DNA of 64,000 bases from Sipunculus nudus (lineage: Eukaryota > Annelida > Sipuncula > Golfingiida > Sipunculidae): contig JAPPUL010000076.1 of the NCBI GenBank assembly GCA_026874595.1, positions 684,001-748,000 on the forward strand, in the 5' to 3' direction. The translations under genes were made by a program, and so were the position numbers. Of the stretch, positions 36,167 through 45,402 are shown piece by piece. The notes beneath the pieces are model-generated. The model saw only the letters and a list, made by a program, of their open reading frames with translations, was not told the origin of the DNA and ran no database searches. The first letter of the stretch is position 1; every line of letters starts with the position of its first letter.

Positions 36167-37234
36167 TTACAACACTTTTTGGAGTAGATTTAATTTAGAA
36201 ATATCATATTCACCAAGCCCAAGCTTATGAGCCATTTCTATATAAGGTATAGTATTTACTTCCTTCTCAAATAACTTAGTACTAGCAAGAGCATCGCAGG
36301 CTACAGGGTTAGAACTTGCTATTATTGTATTAGTTACTTTAGTATCTTTAATAGAACCGCCAGTTGGCCCATTTGTAAGTAATATTCTTATTCCGTCAAC
36401 TACAGTTAGATGAGGTCTAAAATGGTATGCAAATGATGCTATACTTTCATGTATCGCTTGATGTAATTGATTACGACGTCCTGCTATTGCGCCATACCAG
36501 TTTTTCATACCAACTGTAAGCTTTGATAAATTGTGGTGTTTAGCAATCGGTACGTTTATTACCTTATCTGCTTCGATGAAATCTAAAAACATAGGCCACC
36601 TACTTATTTCCTTTTTCTCTAATGGCAAATAAAACGGTGCTTCTAGCTTCATTTCTTTTATACGGTTGGTCTTTGGGTAGTAAACTTCTCCATCTACACT
36701 CTCAACAGCTTCTTTTATGCCTGTTCGTTCAAATGTGATGTCTGCTGAGTTGCATGGTAAATCTGTAACGCTTACTTTACTTGCACCGGCATTATAACAA
36801 AGTTCTATTAGGGTTTTTATTACCTGCGGATTTGTTGTTGCTGCTTGCTCAGGGAGTCGTGCCCAACCTATATTGGGCTTTATTATTACTTTGTCGCCGC
36901 GAGATATATATTTTTTTATACCGCCTATTAACTGTATAGCTTCTTTTGTTACCTTTGCTATGTCCTTTCCTACCACTAACGATATATCTTTATCTAAAAT
37001 ATTACCTTTGAATTTATTTCTTTCTTCAAGCATGAGTAGCTTTTTAGCGTTCTCTTTTGGCATGCCATAGGAACAGCCTATAGAGCCACTTATAGCATAT
37101 AGTAGCCCTAGTGTAGAAAGTTTATATGTATCTTTTATAAACTTCCTAAGTTCTTTATTATGACCATAAACATTTTGACTATGAACTTTATTACTATGAA
37201 CTTTTTCCTGCATTGTAAAATCCACCTTATGCAT
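36167..37234 (-). CDS. DUF362-family protein
   Basis: A 355-residue protein with the DUF362 core: GDKVIIKPNIGW (about residues 93-104), NPQVIKTLIELCYNAGASKV, DLPCNSADITFERTG, a VINVPIAKHHNLSKLTVGMK stretch with conserved His and Lys, and NPVACDALASTKLF near the end. DUF362 proteins are often linked to iron-sulfur proteins, but no ferredoxin-type cysteine set is seen here. The first 60 residues include a hydrophobic segment, possibly an anchor or export signal. Its biochemical role is unknown. It heads a tight group with the lipoprotein and TPR genes. Confidence 0.8.
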   Translation of the reverse strand: MHKVDFTMQEKVHSNKVHSQNVYGHNKELRKFIKDTYKLSTLGLLYAISGSIGCSYGMPKENAKKLLMLEERNKFKGNILDKDISLVVGKDIAKVTKEAIQLIGGIKKYISRGDKVIIKPNIGWARLPEQAATTNPQVIKTLIELCYNAGASKVSVTDLPCNSADITFERTGIKEAVESVDGEVYYPKTNRIKEMKLEAPFYLPLEKKEISRWPMFLDFIEADKVINVPIAKHHNLSKLTVGMKNWYGAIAGRRNQLHQAIHESIASFAYHFRPHLTVVDGIRILLTNGPTGGSIKDTKVTNTIIASSNPVACDALASTKLFEKEVNTIPYIEMAHKLGLGEYDISKLNLLQKVL

Positions 37235-37304
37235 TATTTAAATGCTTATAACTAATAATAATAAATATTAAAAGGCCATTAAAGGAATATATATTAATTA
37301 TTTA

Positions 37305-37970
37305 CTAAACACTAACTACATCTGCCTTGAAAGCTCTAATCCCAACAGCATGTGCTCCATTTATGTCCTTTTCTATGCTGTTTCCTATCATTATTATCGA
37401 ATCATGTTTTACATTTAGTTTCTTTAACGCAAGTTCAAATATTATGTTAGATGGCTTTTCAACTCCAGCCTCTTCTGACGTTACTATATAATCTATATAT
37501 TTATCAACACCAAGTTTTTGTAACTTCTCTATTTGAAAATGGGCTTGCATATCCGTTATTGCACAGACTTTTATATATTTCTTTTTACATAGCTTTAAGA
37601 ATTTTAGAGCCTGGCTTGAGACCTTTATATTCTCTGTAAGTGTTTTCCAATAGAGCTTTTCGTATTCAAGTGCCTTATTGTAAGCCCTCTTTATCCCAAG
37701 TTCTTCAAATAGTTTGTTAAAAGCAAATAATCTTGATCTGCAAGCTCCCCCAGGTTTAAGACGTCTTGTAACCTCTTGCCGTTTTGCAAAATAGTGACTT
37801 CTAAATTCCTTATGACTGTAACTTATAAAACTATTTTTAACAAAGTGCTCATAACAAACTTTAAGTGCCCTATCATTTGCATTTTTATAAGGATAAAGAG
37901 TGTCATCAACATCTATCAAAACACCTAAAACCCCAGTTAAATCTACTTTTGGAAATATTATTTTCTGCAT
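37305..37970 (-). CDS. HAD-superfamily hydrolase
   Basis: A 221-residue HAD phosphatase. Motif I is DVDDTLYP with nucleophile Asp20 and acid/base Asp22. Motif II is in KVCAITDMQ, motif III is the lysine of EEAGVEKPSNIIF, and motif IV is MIGNSIEKDINGA. The helical cap (about residues 30-110) is of the small C1 type, as in phosphoglycolate phosphatase- and pyrimidine nucleotidase-like enzymes. The substrate cannot be told. It is 70 nt upstream of the DUF362 gene on the same strand, a loose link. The 295-bp gap on its other side, before the cyclase gene, is AT-rich with nothing else recognised. Confidence 0.85.
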   Translation of the reverse strand: MQKIIFPKVDLTGVLGVLIDVDDTLYPYKNANDRALKVCYEHFVKNSFISYSHKEFRSHYFAKRQEVTRRLKPGGACRSRLFAFNKLFEELGIKRAYNKALEYEKLYWKTLTENIKVSSQALKFLKLCKKKYIKVCAITDMQAHFQIEKLQKLGVDKYIDYIVTSEEAGVEKPSNIIFELALKKLNVKHDSIIMIGNSIEKDINGAHAVGIRAFKADVVSV

Positions 37971-38265
37971 TATTTATAAAAATAGTCCTTATATAGACAC
38001 TTATATTCGACAAACTATATTCTACATTTTGATGTCAATATGTTATAATATATGCATATATTATAACTATGGCTAAGATATAGTATTTATTATTAGGTAT
38101 ATTTTTATATATAATCCTACTTTAAGAGTAAAATAGTTAATATATATTTTATAGCTTCTTATTTTCCTTATTTCCCTTATTTTTTGTTTTCCTTACTTTT
38201 GTTTGTTTTTTTTAAAAATCTTAGATAAAATGTTTAATATATAACTAATATTCTAGGAGGATATT

Positions 38266-39738
38266 ATGCTTCAGGTAACAGTTTATTATTTATTGAGCTT
38301 TGGTATTTTGGTCTATTATGGAGTTGAGGTTTGCCCCTATCTTGAACAGATAACTATCCCCAAACTTGCCTTAATACAGGGAATGTTTTTTATTCCCGGT
38401 CTTTTGCTACAGTTTTATTTAGACAAAAAATGGGTTATTCGTGATTCTTTTGAGTTTGAAGCCAAGAGGCTTTTTATTTTAAACAGTGTGATATTTATAG
38501 CTATTGGTTTTGGGATAGCAATTTATAATATGCTTGTATACGGGGACCAACTTTTTGCAAGCGTTTATGATTCTGTTGTAAGTGGTCTTAAGGTTTTATT
38601 AGGGACTACAGTTTTGGGCTTTTTCTCTACGATAGATATAGTTTTAAAGCGAGAACGTGCCATTATAAGAGATATAATATCCAGTGGGGACAAAGTTTCT
38701 TTAAACGCAGGATTTTTTTCTTTGCCGAAGAAGGTGTTACTTGTAACACTTTTTGGCGGGATATTTATAGTTATAATACTACTTCTACTTATAGTAAAAG
38801 ACTTTCAGTGGCTGCGTGATAATATTGCAAGTTATGGGATTGAAGCGGCATTAAAATCTGTTATATTCGAAGTTATCTTTGTTATCGTAATACTTTTTGC
38901 TTTTGGTATTAAAATTATAATATCTTACTCTAAGAATTTAGATCTTTACTTTAGTCTACAGACAAAGGTTTTGGGTGAGGTTGCAGAAGGGAAGCTAGAC
39001 TCGTATGTTCCTGTTTTTAATAATGATGAATTTGGTTTTATAGCAAGTCGAACAAATGATATGATAGATGACCTTAAGGAGAAGAATAAAATAAAGACAA
39101 TGTTTGGAAAGGTTATGTCTCCTGTTATAGTAGATCGGATAGTCCATCATAGTGAGGATCAGGGTGATGGGGTTAAGATGGGAGGGGGCAAACAAGAGCT
39201 TATAGTGCTTTTTTCAGATATAAGAAGTTTTACTGCGTTATCAGAGGGTACAACGCCCGAGCTTTTAGTAGAATTTCTAAACAAGTATTTTACCCGTATG
39301 GTTCCTATTATTCAGGATAATGGAGGAGTAATAGATAAATTCATAGGGGATGGTATTTTAGCAGTATTTGGTCTTGATGAACAAAAAGATAATTATGAAG
39401 CTAAAGCTGTTGAGGCGGCAATAAAGATGCATAAAGCGGTTGAAGAGCTTAATAAAGAAACTGGACTTGATACTAAGATAGGTATTGGTTTGCATAAAGG
39501 CGATGTTATAGCGGGTATTATAGGTTCACCTGACAGGCTTGAATTTACTTTTATAGGAGATGTTGTTAATACAGCAGCCCGTCTTGAGGCTCTTACAAAG
39601 GAACTTGATGCTAGTGTATTAATATCTATGGATTTGTATGATTTTGTTAAGGATATGGGAGTTGCGTGGACTGATTATGGGGAACAGGCTCTTAAGGGTA
39701 AGCAAAAGGCTGTATCTGTTATGGGAATTGGACGTTAG
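38266..39738 (+). CDS. Membrane-bound class III adenylate cyclase
   Basis: Makes cAMP from ATP. The N-terminal 225 residues hold about six membrane helices, followed by a HAMP-like linker (about 228-275) and the catalytic domain (about 300-490). Metal-binding aspartates are Asp318 in LFSDIRSF and Asp362 in DKFIGDG; Lys358, next to it, and the threonine of FTFIGDVVNTAARLE point to ATP rather than GTP. ATG 38266 has a strong TAGGAGG upstream. The sensed signal is unknown. It is a single-gene unit converging on the kinase-like gene. Confidence 0.9.
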   Translation: MLQVTVYYLLSFGILVYYGVEVCPYLEQITIPKLALIQGMFFIPGLLLQFYLDKKWVIRDSFEFEAKRLFILNSVIFIAIGFGIAIYNMLVYGDQLFASVYDSVVSGLKVLLGTTVLGFFSTIDIVLKRERAIIRDIISSGDKVSLNAGFFSLPKKVLLVTLFGGIFIVIILLLLIVKDFQWLRDNIASYGIEAALKSVIFEVIFVIVILFAFGIKIIISYSKNLDLYFSLQTKVLGEVAEGKLDSYVPVFNNDEFGFIASRTNDMIDDLKEKNKIKTMFGKVMSPVIVDRIVHHSEDQGDGVKMGGGKQELIVLFSDIRSFTALSEGTTPELLVEFLNKYFTRMVPIIQDNGGVIDKFIGDGILAVFGLDEQKDNYEAKAVEAAIKMHKAVEELNKETGLDTKIGIGLHKGDVIAGIIGSPDRLEFTFIGDVVNTAARLEALTKELDASVLISMDLYDFVKDMGVAWTDYGEQALKGKQKAVSVMGIGR

Positions 39739-39749
39739 AGGCTATAAGT

Positions 39750-39781
39750 TTTAATAGAGACTTTGTTTAATAGAGGCTTTG
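39750..39781 (+). repeat. 16-bp direct repeat at the cyclase/kinase convergence
   Basis: TTTAATAGAGACTTTG (39750-39765) is followed directly by TTTAATAGAGGCTTTG (39766-39781), one mismatch apart. It occupies the 43-bp gap between two convergent genes. No hairpin or T-tract typical of a terminator is evident. Confidence 0.8.
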
Positions 39782-40669
39782 TTAGGCAAAATGCTTTAGA
39801 GTTGCTTTTACAGCACCTTTGTAGGATGTGCCAAATATGTTTAGATGATTTAATAGATGGTATAGATTATATATTTTGCTTCTTTCTTGATAGCCTTTAT
39901 CTAAAGGGATTATCTTTTTATAGGCATCATAAAAACTTGCATCAAAGCCGCCAAATAAAGAAGTCATAGCAAGGTCAGCCTCTCCAGATCCGTAGTATAG
40001 AGCAGGGTCTATTATAGTCGCCTCTCCCCTAGAGCCTATTATATAATTGCCTGACCAAAGGTCTCCATGTAGTAACGATGGTTTTGCATTTGGAATTATT
40101 AGTTCTAGTTTCTTTTCTAAGGATAACCATAACCTTTCTAAATCACTATCCCAATGTCTATTCTTTTTAGCAAGCTTGATTTGAAACTTAAGTCGATTTT
40201 CTTTGAAAAAGCTGTGCCAATTATCTTTTGTAGTATTACATTGCCTAGTTGAACCTATATAATTGTCTTTGTAAAATCCATGTGTAGCGCTTTTTATCTC
40301 TTTATGCATTAATGCAAGTCCACGTCCAAAGTTCTCGAAAAACCCTTTTTCCTTGCCAACCTTGCTTTCTATATATTCCATTATGATAAATGGAGGGCTG
40401 TCTTTTATGGTTGTTTGTGGATTGTTTGCATATAAAACTTTTGGTGAGCTTATATACGATTGTTTTTCTAATTCTAAAAGACCAAGCTTCTCAGCTTCAA
40501 AAAAGTCGTTGGGAACGTTTTCATTGTATTTTAAAAGTAACTTAACATTATTTTGAGTCGTAAGTAAAAACGTATTACTAATTGAACCACCGCCTAAAGC
40601 TTTTGTTTGGATTATTTTATAACTACTGCCAAGGGCATTTTCTATACCTTTTTTAAATACATCTGTCAT
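39782..40669 (-). CDS. Fructosamine/ketosamine-3-kinase family protein
   Basis: Aminoglycoside-phosphotransferase-fold kinase that would phosphorylate sugar-protein adducts (deglycation). Visible motifs include the N-terminal GGSISNTFLL glycine-rich stretch, the ATP-contacting IIMEYIES hinge, the catalytic LLHGDLWSGNYII loop with the key Asp and Asn, and IDPALYYGSGEADLAM, where the metal-binding Asp lies. 295 residues is normal for the family. The start ATG overlaps the stop of the upstream phosphatase gene by 4 nt, so the two are translationally coupled. Confidence 0.9.
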   Translation of the reverse strand: MTDVFKKGIENALGSSYKIIQTKALGGGSISNTFLLTTQNNVKLLLKYNENVPNDFFEAEKLGLLELEKQSYISSPKVLYANNPQTTIKDSPPFIIMEYIESKVGKEKGFFENFGRGLALMHKEIKSATHGFYKDNYIGSTRQCNTTKDNWHSFFKENRLKFQIKLAKKNRHWDSDLERLWLSLEKKLELIIPNAKPSLLHGDLWSGNYIIGSRGEATIIDPALYYGSGEADLAMTSLFGGFDASFYDAYKKIIPLDKGYQERSKIYNLYHLLNHLNIFGTSYKGAVKATLKHFA

Positions 40670-41175
40670 TTAAGAAGTAAGTCCTCAGACTCAAGTTTGT
40701 CAAAAAGATGGCTGCATCCCTCCTCTAAAATATCAAGTACTAACTCAAAACCCCCCTTGCCACCATAATATGGGTCTGGCACTTCTTTTTCATTGCGACT
40801 GAAATATCCATGCCCTTCTTTTGCAGATGGACAAAAATCTACAAAACGATGTACTTTAGATTTAGCTTTATCATCTTTTGCAAGCGATAGTACATTATAA
40901 TAATTTGAGTCATCCATCGTTATTATATAGTCAAACTCTTCAAAGTCTTTTAAACTAATTTTACGTGCCCTATGAGTAATAAATACGTTTCTGTCGGCGG
41001 CGGCTTTCCTCATCCTGTCATCTGCATGCGCCCCTGTATGGTATGCTGCAGTGCCGGCTGAATCGCAGGATATGTATTTCTCCTTTTTCTTTTCTTTAAT
41101 TATTTTGTTCATAATTCCTTCAGCGGCTGGGGACCTGCATATATTTCCTAAACAGATAAATAATATCTTTATCAT
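40666..41175 (-). CDS. Low-molecular-weight protein-tyrosine phosphatase
   Basis: Cytosolic phosphatase with the P-loop FICLGNICRSP at the N-terminus (nucleophile Cys8, Arg14, Ser15) and the general-acid aspartate in EVPDPYYGG near the C-terminus. 169 residues is normal. In bacteria this family acts on protein tyrosine phosphate or, with fructosamine kinases, on sugar phosphates and arginine phosphate; the coupling to the fructosamine-kinase gene here favours a shared deglycation or damage-repair role, which is inference. Confidence 0.92.
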   Translation of the reverse strand: MIKILFICLGNICRSPAAEGIMNKIIKEKKKEKYISCDSAGTAAYHTGAHADDRMRKAAADRNVFITHRARKISLKDFEEFDYIITMDDSNYYNVLSLAKDDKAKSKVHRFVDFCPSAKEGHGYFSRNEKEVPDPYYGGKGGFELVLDILEEGCSHLFDKLESEDLLLK

Positions 41176-41346
41176 AAAAAAGTACTCCTACAAAGAGATT
41201 GTCAACAAAATATACATAAATTAAAGTATTTGTAATAAAAATTCACTCTAACAAATAAAATATCTTGACTTAAAGATTTAATAATCCAACAGCCGAATTA
41301 CTTTAAAATTGCAAGAGATATTTTAGGATTTTTATGTAGGATTTTT

Positions 41347-42186
41347 ATGACGGAAAGAACGCATACCAAAAGACAATTTAAGAAAACACAAAAAACACAA
41401 AAAGCACAAAAAGATAAAATTGTTTTTTTAAACTCGCCAAAAACTTTATATACACTTGGTTGCAAAACTAACAATACTGAAAGGGCAATTGGTTATTTCA
41501 AAAAGGTTTTGTCTTTAAAGCCTAAGTATTTAGACACAAACAGGCGGCTTGGATTTCTTTATAAGTCAATATCTTTTAATAAAGAGGCAATATACCATTT
41601 AGAGAAGTCTTTAGAAGAGCGTCAAAAAGAGCATATAAAGTACATAACGCAAAAGCAGCTACTTGATATATACATTAAAGAGAAAATGTATTCTAAGGCG
41701 TGCAAATTACTTCTTAGCCTGGTATCCTTTTTTGGTAGTTTTGGCTTTTATGCTTTTTTAAAGCGACGTTTAGTAAATAAGCTTTTATATATAGTCTTTT
41801 TAAGAAGCACTCCAAGAAGCACTCCAAGAAGCGCTTTAAAGCAAGATTTATATTATGAGAATAATCGTTATAAAGAGGATTATGAAAATATACTTTTTAT
41901 ACTAGTATATTTGCTTCGAGATGCAGGGCTTTATAATATAGCATTAGTATATTCCAAAAAGCTTTTAAAGCTTAGCCAAAAATACAAAAATAACGATATA
42001 CTAAGAAGACGGATTTATTTTTCATATTGTTATCTAGTTGCAACAATATATGAGTGTAAGAATGATTATGCAATGGCATCACGTTATTTTAGCCTATTAA
42101 AAAGCTATTATATCCATCCATCCCCGACATTAAGTGCATATGAAGTTATATATTCAAAGGCAGTAGAAAATGGTCTTGAGGCATAA
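41347..42186 (+). CDS. TPR-like helical protein, unknown role
   Basis: A 279-residue basic protein with one clear TPR-type pair (TERAIGYFKKVLSLKPKYLD, then TNRRLGFLYKSISFNKEAIY) near residues 45-90 and further helical repeats. The N-terminus is low-complexity Lys/Gln/Thr (QFKKTQKTQKAQKDK). A second low-complexity stretch, STPRSTPRSA (about residues 154-163), is coded by a 12-bp tandem repeat at 41802-41834. No signal peptide is seen. No function can be assigned. It converges on ptsP with a 9-bp gap. Confidence 0.7.
   Translation: MTERTHTKRQFKKTQKTQKAQKDKIVFLNSPKTLYTLGCKTNNTERAIGYFKKVLSLKPKYLDTNRRLGFLYKSISFNKEAIYHLEKSLEERQKEHIKYITQKQLLDIYIKEKMYSKACKLLLSLVSFFGSFGFYAFLKRRLVNKLLYIVFLRSTPRSTPRSALKQDLYYENNRYKEDYENILFILVYLLRDAGLYNIALVYSKKLLKLSQKYKNNDILRRRIYFSYCYLVATIYECKNDYAMASRYFSLLKSYYIHPSPTLSAYEVIYSKAVENGLEA
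41802..41834 (+). repeat. 12-bp tandem repeat inside a coding region
   Basis: AAGAAGCACTCC occurs at 41802 and 41814, followed by a partial third copy. The unit is a multiple of three, so changes in copy number would add or remove four residues (STPR) without breaking the frame. Confidence 0.85.
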
Positions 42187-42195
42187 TTAATAGAT

Positions 42196-44610
42196 TCATA
42201 CTGTAAATAGTCGAGGAGCCACCTCCCGTAATGTTTTCTTAACATAAAACTCAACATCCTGAGTAGTCTTTAAAGACAAGATATGTTTTCCTACACTCTC
42301 AAGTAATTTAGTATCAAGTTGTTGTATCATATAATGCAAATAAGGAATGGTAGCAGGACTTGCACTAAGGTCGGTTATACCAAGAGCAAGTAAAACAAAA
42401 GTGCTCTCAGTAGGACCTGCCATCTCTCCACATACAGAAAGCCGTTTATTTTTATGTTTAGCTACCTTTCTTACTACAATATCAATAGCTCTAAGCACAG
42501 CAGGATTCAAAGGACTATATATGTCGGACACCTTTTCATTATCCCTATCAACAGCTAATATATATTGAATAAGGTCATTAGTCCCAATGCTAAAAAAATC
42601 AACATAAGGCACAAAGTCATCTATCTGAAAGATAATAGAAGGGACCTCAATCATCATGCCAACATCAACGTCTTGGGAATAAGGAATATTAGAATATTTA
42701 AGCTCATCCTTTGCAAGCTGTAAAAACTCCTTTAGTTGTAATAGTTCATTAAGATGCGATATCATGGGAAAAAGTATTCTTACCTTTCCGTTTACACTAG
42801 ACATAAGAATAGCTTCAATCTGGTCAAGCAGTATTTTAGGATGGTCAAGTAAAAACCTACTTGACTTGTATCCAAGACACGGGTTCTCCTCACTTGGCAG
42901 CGGAAGATAAGGTAACAGTTTATCTCCGCCAATATCTAAAGTACGTATAGTAATCTCGCCATCCGGGAATGAGCTTATAACATTGTCATAAATCTTCTTC
43001 TGTTCTTCTTTAGATGGCAAACTGTTTCTAATCATATATAAAAACTCGGTTCTAAAAAGGCCAACATCGCGAGTCGCTTTGCGTTTAGACATTTCGATAT
43101 CGCTTATTAAGCCTATATTGGAACTAATATTTATGATTTTCCCATCTTTTGTTTTAGGTATTTCCTCAAGATATTTATTGAAATAGTTTTGAAACTCTAA
43201 AACTTCGAGTTTGGCTTTAACTTGATATTCATCAACTAAAGGTTTTAAAGGGTTTATGAAAACAAATCCTGTATTCCCATCAACCAGAACATAATCATCA
43301 AGAGTTATTTTAGACAAAATATTAGGAATAACGACTGCCGGTATTTCCAAAGAACGGGCGAGTATAGAGGCATGTGAAGTATTTCCTCCATGTTCAGTTA
43401 CAATAGCTCGTACTTTTGAAACATCTAGATTTGCAGTTGTTGAAGGTGTTAGAAACTTAGATACAACGATACAGTCATTAGGTAGTTTTCCTTGGTCTAT
43501 GGGGCATATACCAAGAATATTGTTTATTATCCTACGCCCGATATCTTCGATATCGATAGCTCTGTCTTTTATGTATGGATCGTCAAAGTTCTTAAAAGTT
43601 TCTATATGGTTATTTATTATCTTGAATGTAGCAAAAGCCGCATTATAACCTTTTTGTATAAGTTCTTTAATATCTTTATGTAACTTCGTGTCCTCAATTA
43701 ACATTATATGCGAATCAAATATTTGTAAAGTATTTGAGGATATTTGCTTTTGTAGATTTTCTTTTATATTTAGTAATTCTTCTTTACTCTTTTCTATGGC
43801 TTTATCCAAGGTATTTAACTCAGAGTTTATATCATCAATTTTATTTGCAGTTACGACAGAAAGATTATAAGCCTCTTCAAGTAAGAGAACTTTGCCATAT
43901 CCATATCCAAAGGAAGTAGTAATGCCTTTAACGGAAGATATCTTCTTTTTAGTTTTAGAATTACTGTCTTTATCATTTAAATCATTTACTAAAAAGTCAT
44001 CCTCTGTAAGTTCTTCAAGCTCCTTTTCAAGCTTAGTGTTGTCCGTTATATAAGAGTTATCTTTCTGATTTATGGTTTTAGAAATAACATAAGCAACTTG
44101 AATAACGCCTGCAATCTGCGAAGCTAGTATCTGAAGCATATTAATTTCATTTGCATGGAAGGAGTAAATATTTTTCTTTTGAACGACAAAAACGCCAATC
44201 GGTTTCTTATTCCCGATTATGGGCAATCCAAGGAAGGAGTTAAAAGGTGTTTCTTCAGCCTCTTCAAAGTTCTTAAATCTAGGATGTTGTTTAACGTTGT
44301 CAATAGATATGGGATGCATTTTCTCGATGGCAAGCGAAGTAACGCCCTCACCAAGCTTTAAAGATATTTTATCTTTGGCAGACAAGTTAAGTCCTTTAGT
44401 AGCCTTTAGAGTTAGGATATTGGTTTTAGAGTCTAGGAGGTAGATAGAGCAGACATCCGTTTTAAGTTTATTAGAAACGATATTGACAATGCTATCCAAA
44501 GTATCTTCAAAGTTATCAGAAAGGTTAATAATCTGGTTAACCTCATAAAGCAAAGACATATAGATATTATCTTTGTCTTCTTGTTTAAAGATAGAAGTAG
44601 TTAAATCCAT
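42196..44610 (-). CDS. ptsP: GAF-domain phosphoenolpyruvate-protein phosphotransferase (PtsP, enzyme I Ntr type)
   Basis: Starts a regulatory phosphorelay by passing phosphate from PEP to an HPr/NPr protein. Domains in order: GAF sensor (about residues 18-165), a charged linker, the PEP-utilising N-terminal domain (about 225-345), the mobile domain with GGNTSHASILARS and active-site His413, and the PEP-binding barrel (about 470-790) with FRTEFLY, GTNDLIQYILAVDR and CGEMAG motifs. At 804 residues this matches PtsP, not the shorter sugar-PTS enzyme I, which lacks GAF. No HPr gene is adjacent. Confidence 0.93.
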   Translation of the reverse strand: MDLTTSIFKQEDKDNIYMSLLYEVNQIINLSDNFEDTLDSIVNIVSNKLKTDVCSIYLLDSKTNILTLKATKGLNLSAKDKISLKLGEGVTSLAIEKMHPISIDNVKQHPRFKNFEEAEETPFNSFLGLPIIGNKKPIGVFVVQKKNIYSFHANEINMLQILASQIAGVIQVAYVISKTINQKDNSYITDNTKLEKELEELTEDDFLVNDLNDKDSNSKTKKKISSVKGITTSFGYGYGKVLLLEEAYNLSVVTANKIDDINSELNTLDKAIEKSKEELLNIKENLQKQISSNTLQIFDSHIMLIEDTKLHKDIKELIQKGYNAAFATFKIINNHIETFKNFDDPYIKDRAIDIEDIGRRIINNILGICPIDQGKLPNDCIVVSKFLTPSTTANLDVSKVRAIVTEHGGNTSHASILARSLEIPAVVIPNILSKITLDDYVLVDGNTGFVFINPLKPLVDEYQVKAKLEVLEFQNYFNKYLEEIPKTKDGKIINISSNIGLISDIEMSKRKATRDVGLFRTEFLYMIRNSLPSKEEQKKIYDNVISSFPDGEITIRTLDIGGDKLLPYLPLPSEENPCLGYKSSRFLLDHPKILLDQIEAILMSSVNGKVRILFPMISHLNELLQLKEFLQLAKDELKYSNIPYSQDVDVGMMIEVPSIIFQIDDFVPYVDFFSIGTNDLIQYILAVDRDNEKVSDIYSPLNPAVLRAIDIVVRKVAKHKNKRLSVCGEMAGPTESTFVLLALGITDLSASPATIPYLHYMIQQLDTKLLESVGKHILSLKTTQDVEFYVKKTLREVAPRLFTV

Positions 44611-44738
44611 AATCGAGCACTAAATAAAAAAATAAAGGGTTAAAAAAAAAACACTAAAGAAAAAGTCAAACAAAAAAGGGGCAAATCGTTTTTGCCAATG
44701 GAGCATAAGGAACTAAATAAGAAAGAGAAATAAGTTAA

Positions 44739-45077
44739 CTAATTGCGTGGTTTTAGCGTACTTTGTTTAATCATAGACTGGTTAAATCCGGTCCATTTAA
44801 TTTTCCCTTCAAGGAGATTATAGTCTCTATATTCTTTAGTAATAAGTTCCCCATCGAAGTTAATATAAGACAAATATTTTCTAGTTTCCTTTCCGTTATG
44901 AGCAAATGATATAAAAACGATTTGTTTGCAGTCTTTAGGGAGCTGGATATTAACGGCTCCCCCAAATACTCTTGAACGTATTTGGCTTTGAGGTGGAAAT
45001 ATTATATAAAAAGCGACAATAGCAATAATAGCAAAGGTCAAAGCAAATATAGTAATAGCAATAGTCTTTTTACGCAT
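44739..45077 (-). CDS. Small membrane-anchored protein, unknown
   Basis: About 112 residues: a basic start (MRKKT), one N-terminal membrane helix (AITIFALTFAIIAIVAFYII), then a mostly beta-strand, polar outer part ending KQSTLKPRN. I chose the ATG at 45077 rather than an upstream TTG at 45092 because the helix with positive flank starts there. It could be an anchored periplasmic protein. Nothing in it matches a family I know. It lies 128 nt upstream of ptsP on the same strand and could be weakly linked to it. Confidence 0.6.
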   Translation of the reverse strand: MRKKTIAITIFALTFAIIAIVAFYIIFPPQSQIRSRVFGGAVNIQLPKDCKQIVFISFAHNGKETRKYLSYINFDGELITKEYRDYNLLEGKIKWTGFNQSMIKQSTLKPRN

Positions 45078-45333
45078 AAAGAAAACCCACAAAGTTTAAA
45101 GAAAAGGTATTAGTATAAATAAACAACTTAAAGCAAGCCTTAAGTTAGACAAGCACCAAAATAAATTTAAGAATAATAGGAGAATAAGTCAACAGTGCTA
45201 TTTTGCGGGGAGGGTATAAATAAAGCAATAGAGTATATTTTAGTATTAAAATAAAAAGTATATAACCGATGTGAAGTATAAGTTAAAATGAAAGTGCTTA
45301 ATCGAGGGTATGGAGTAACGGGGGAGACGAGAG

Positions 45334-45372
45334 AGGGGCGGCAAGAGGGGCGGCAAGAGGGGCGGCAAGAGG
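45334..45372 (+). repeat. 12-bp GC-rich tandem repeat before the zinc-cluster gene
   Basis: Three copies of AGGGGCGGCAAG (45334, 45346, 45358) plus a partial fourth, ending about 30 nt before the next ATG and just upstream of its ribosome-binding site. It is much more GC-rich than its surroundings. The rest of the 325-bp gap from 45078 to 45402 is AT-rich with nothing else recognised. Confidence 0.9.
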
Positions 45373-45402
45373 AATAGAATAAAATTATGGAGGACAAAAG
45401 AA

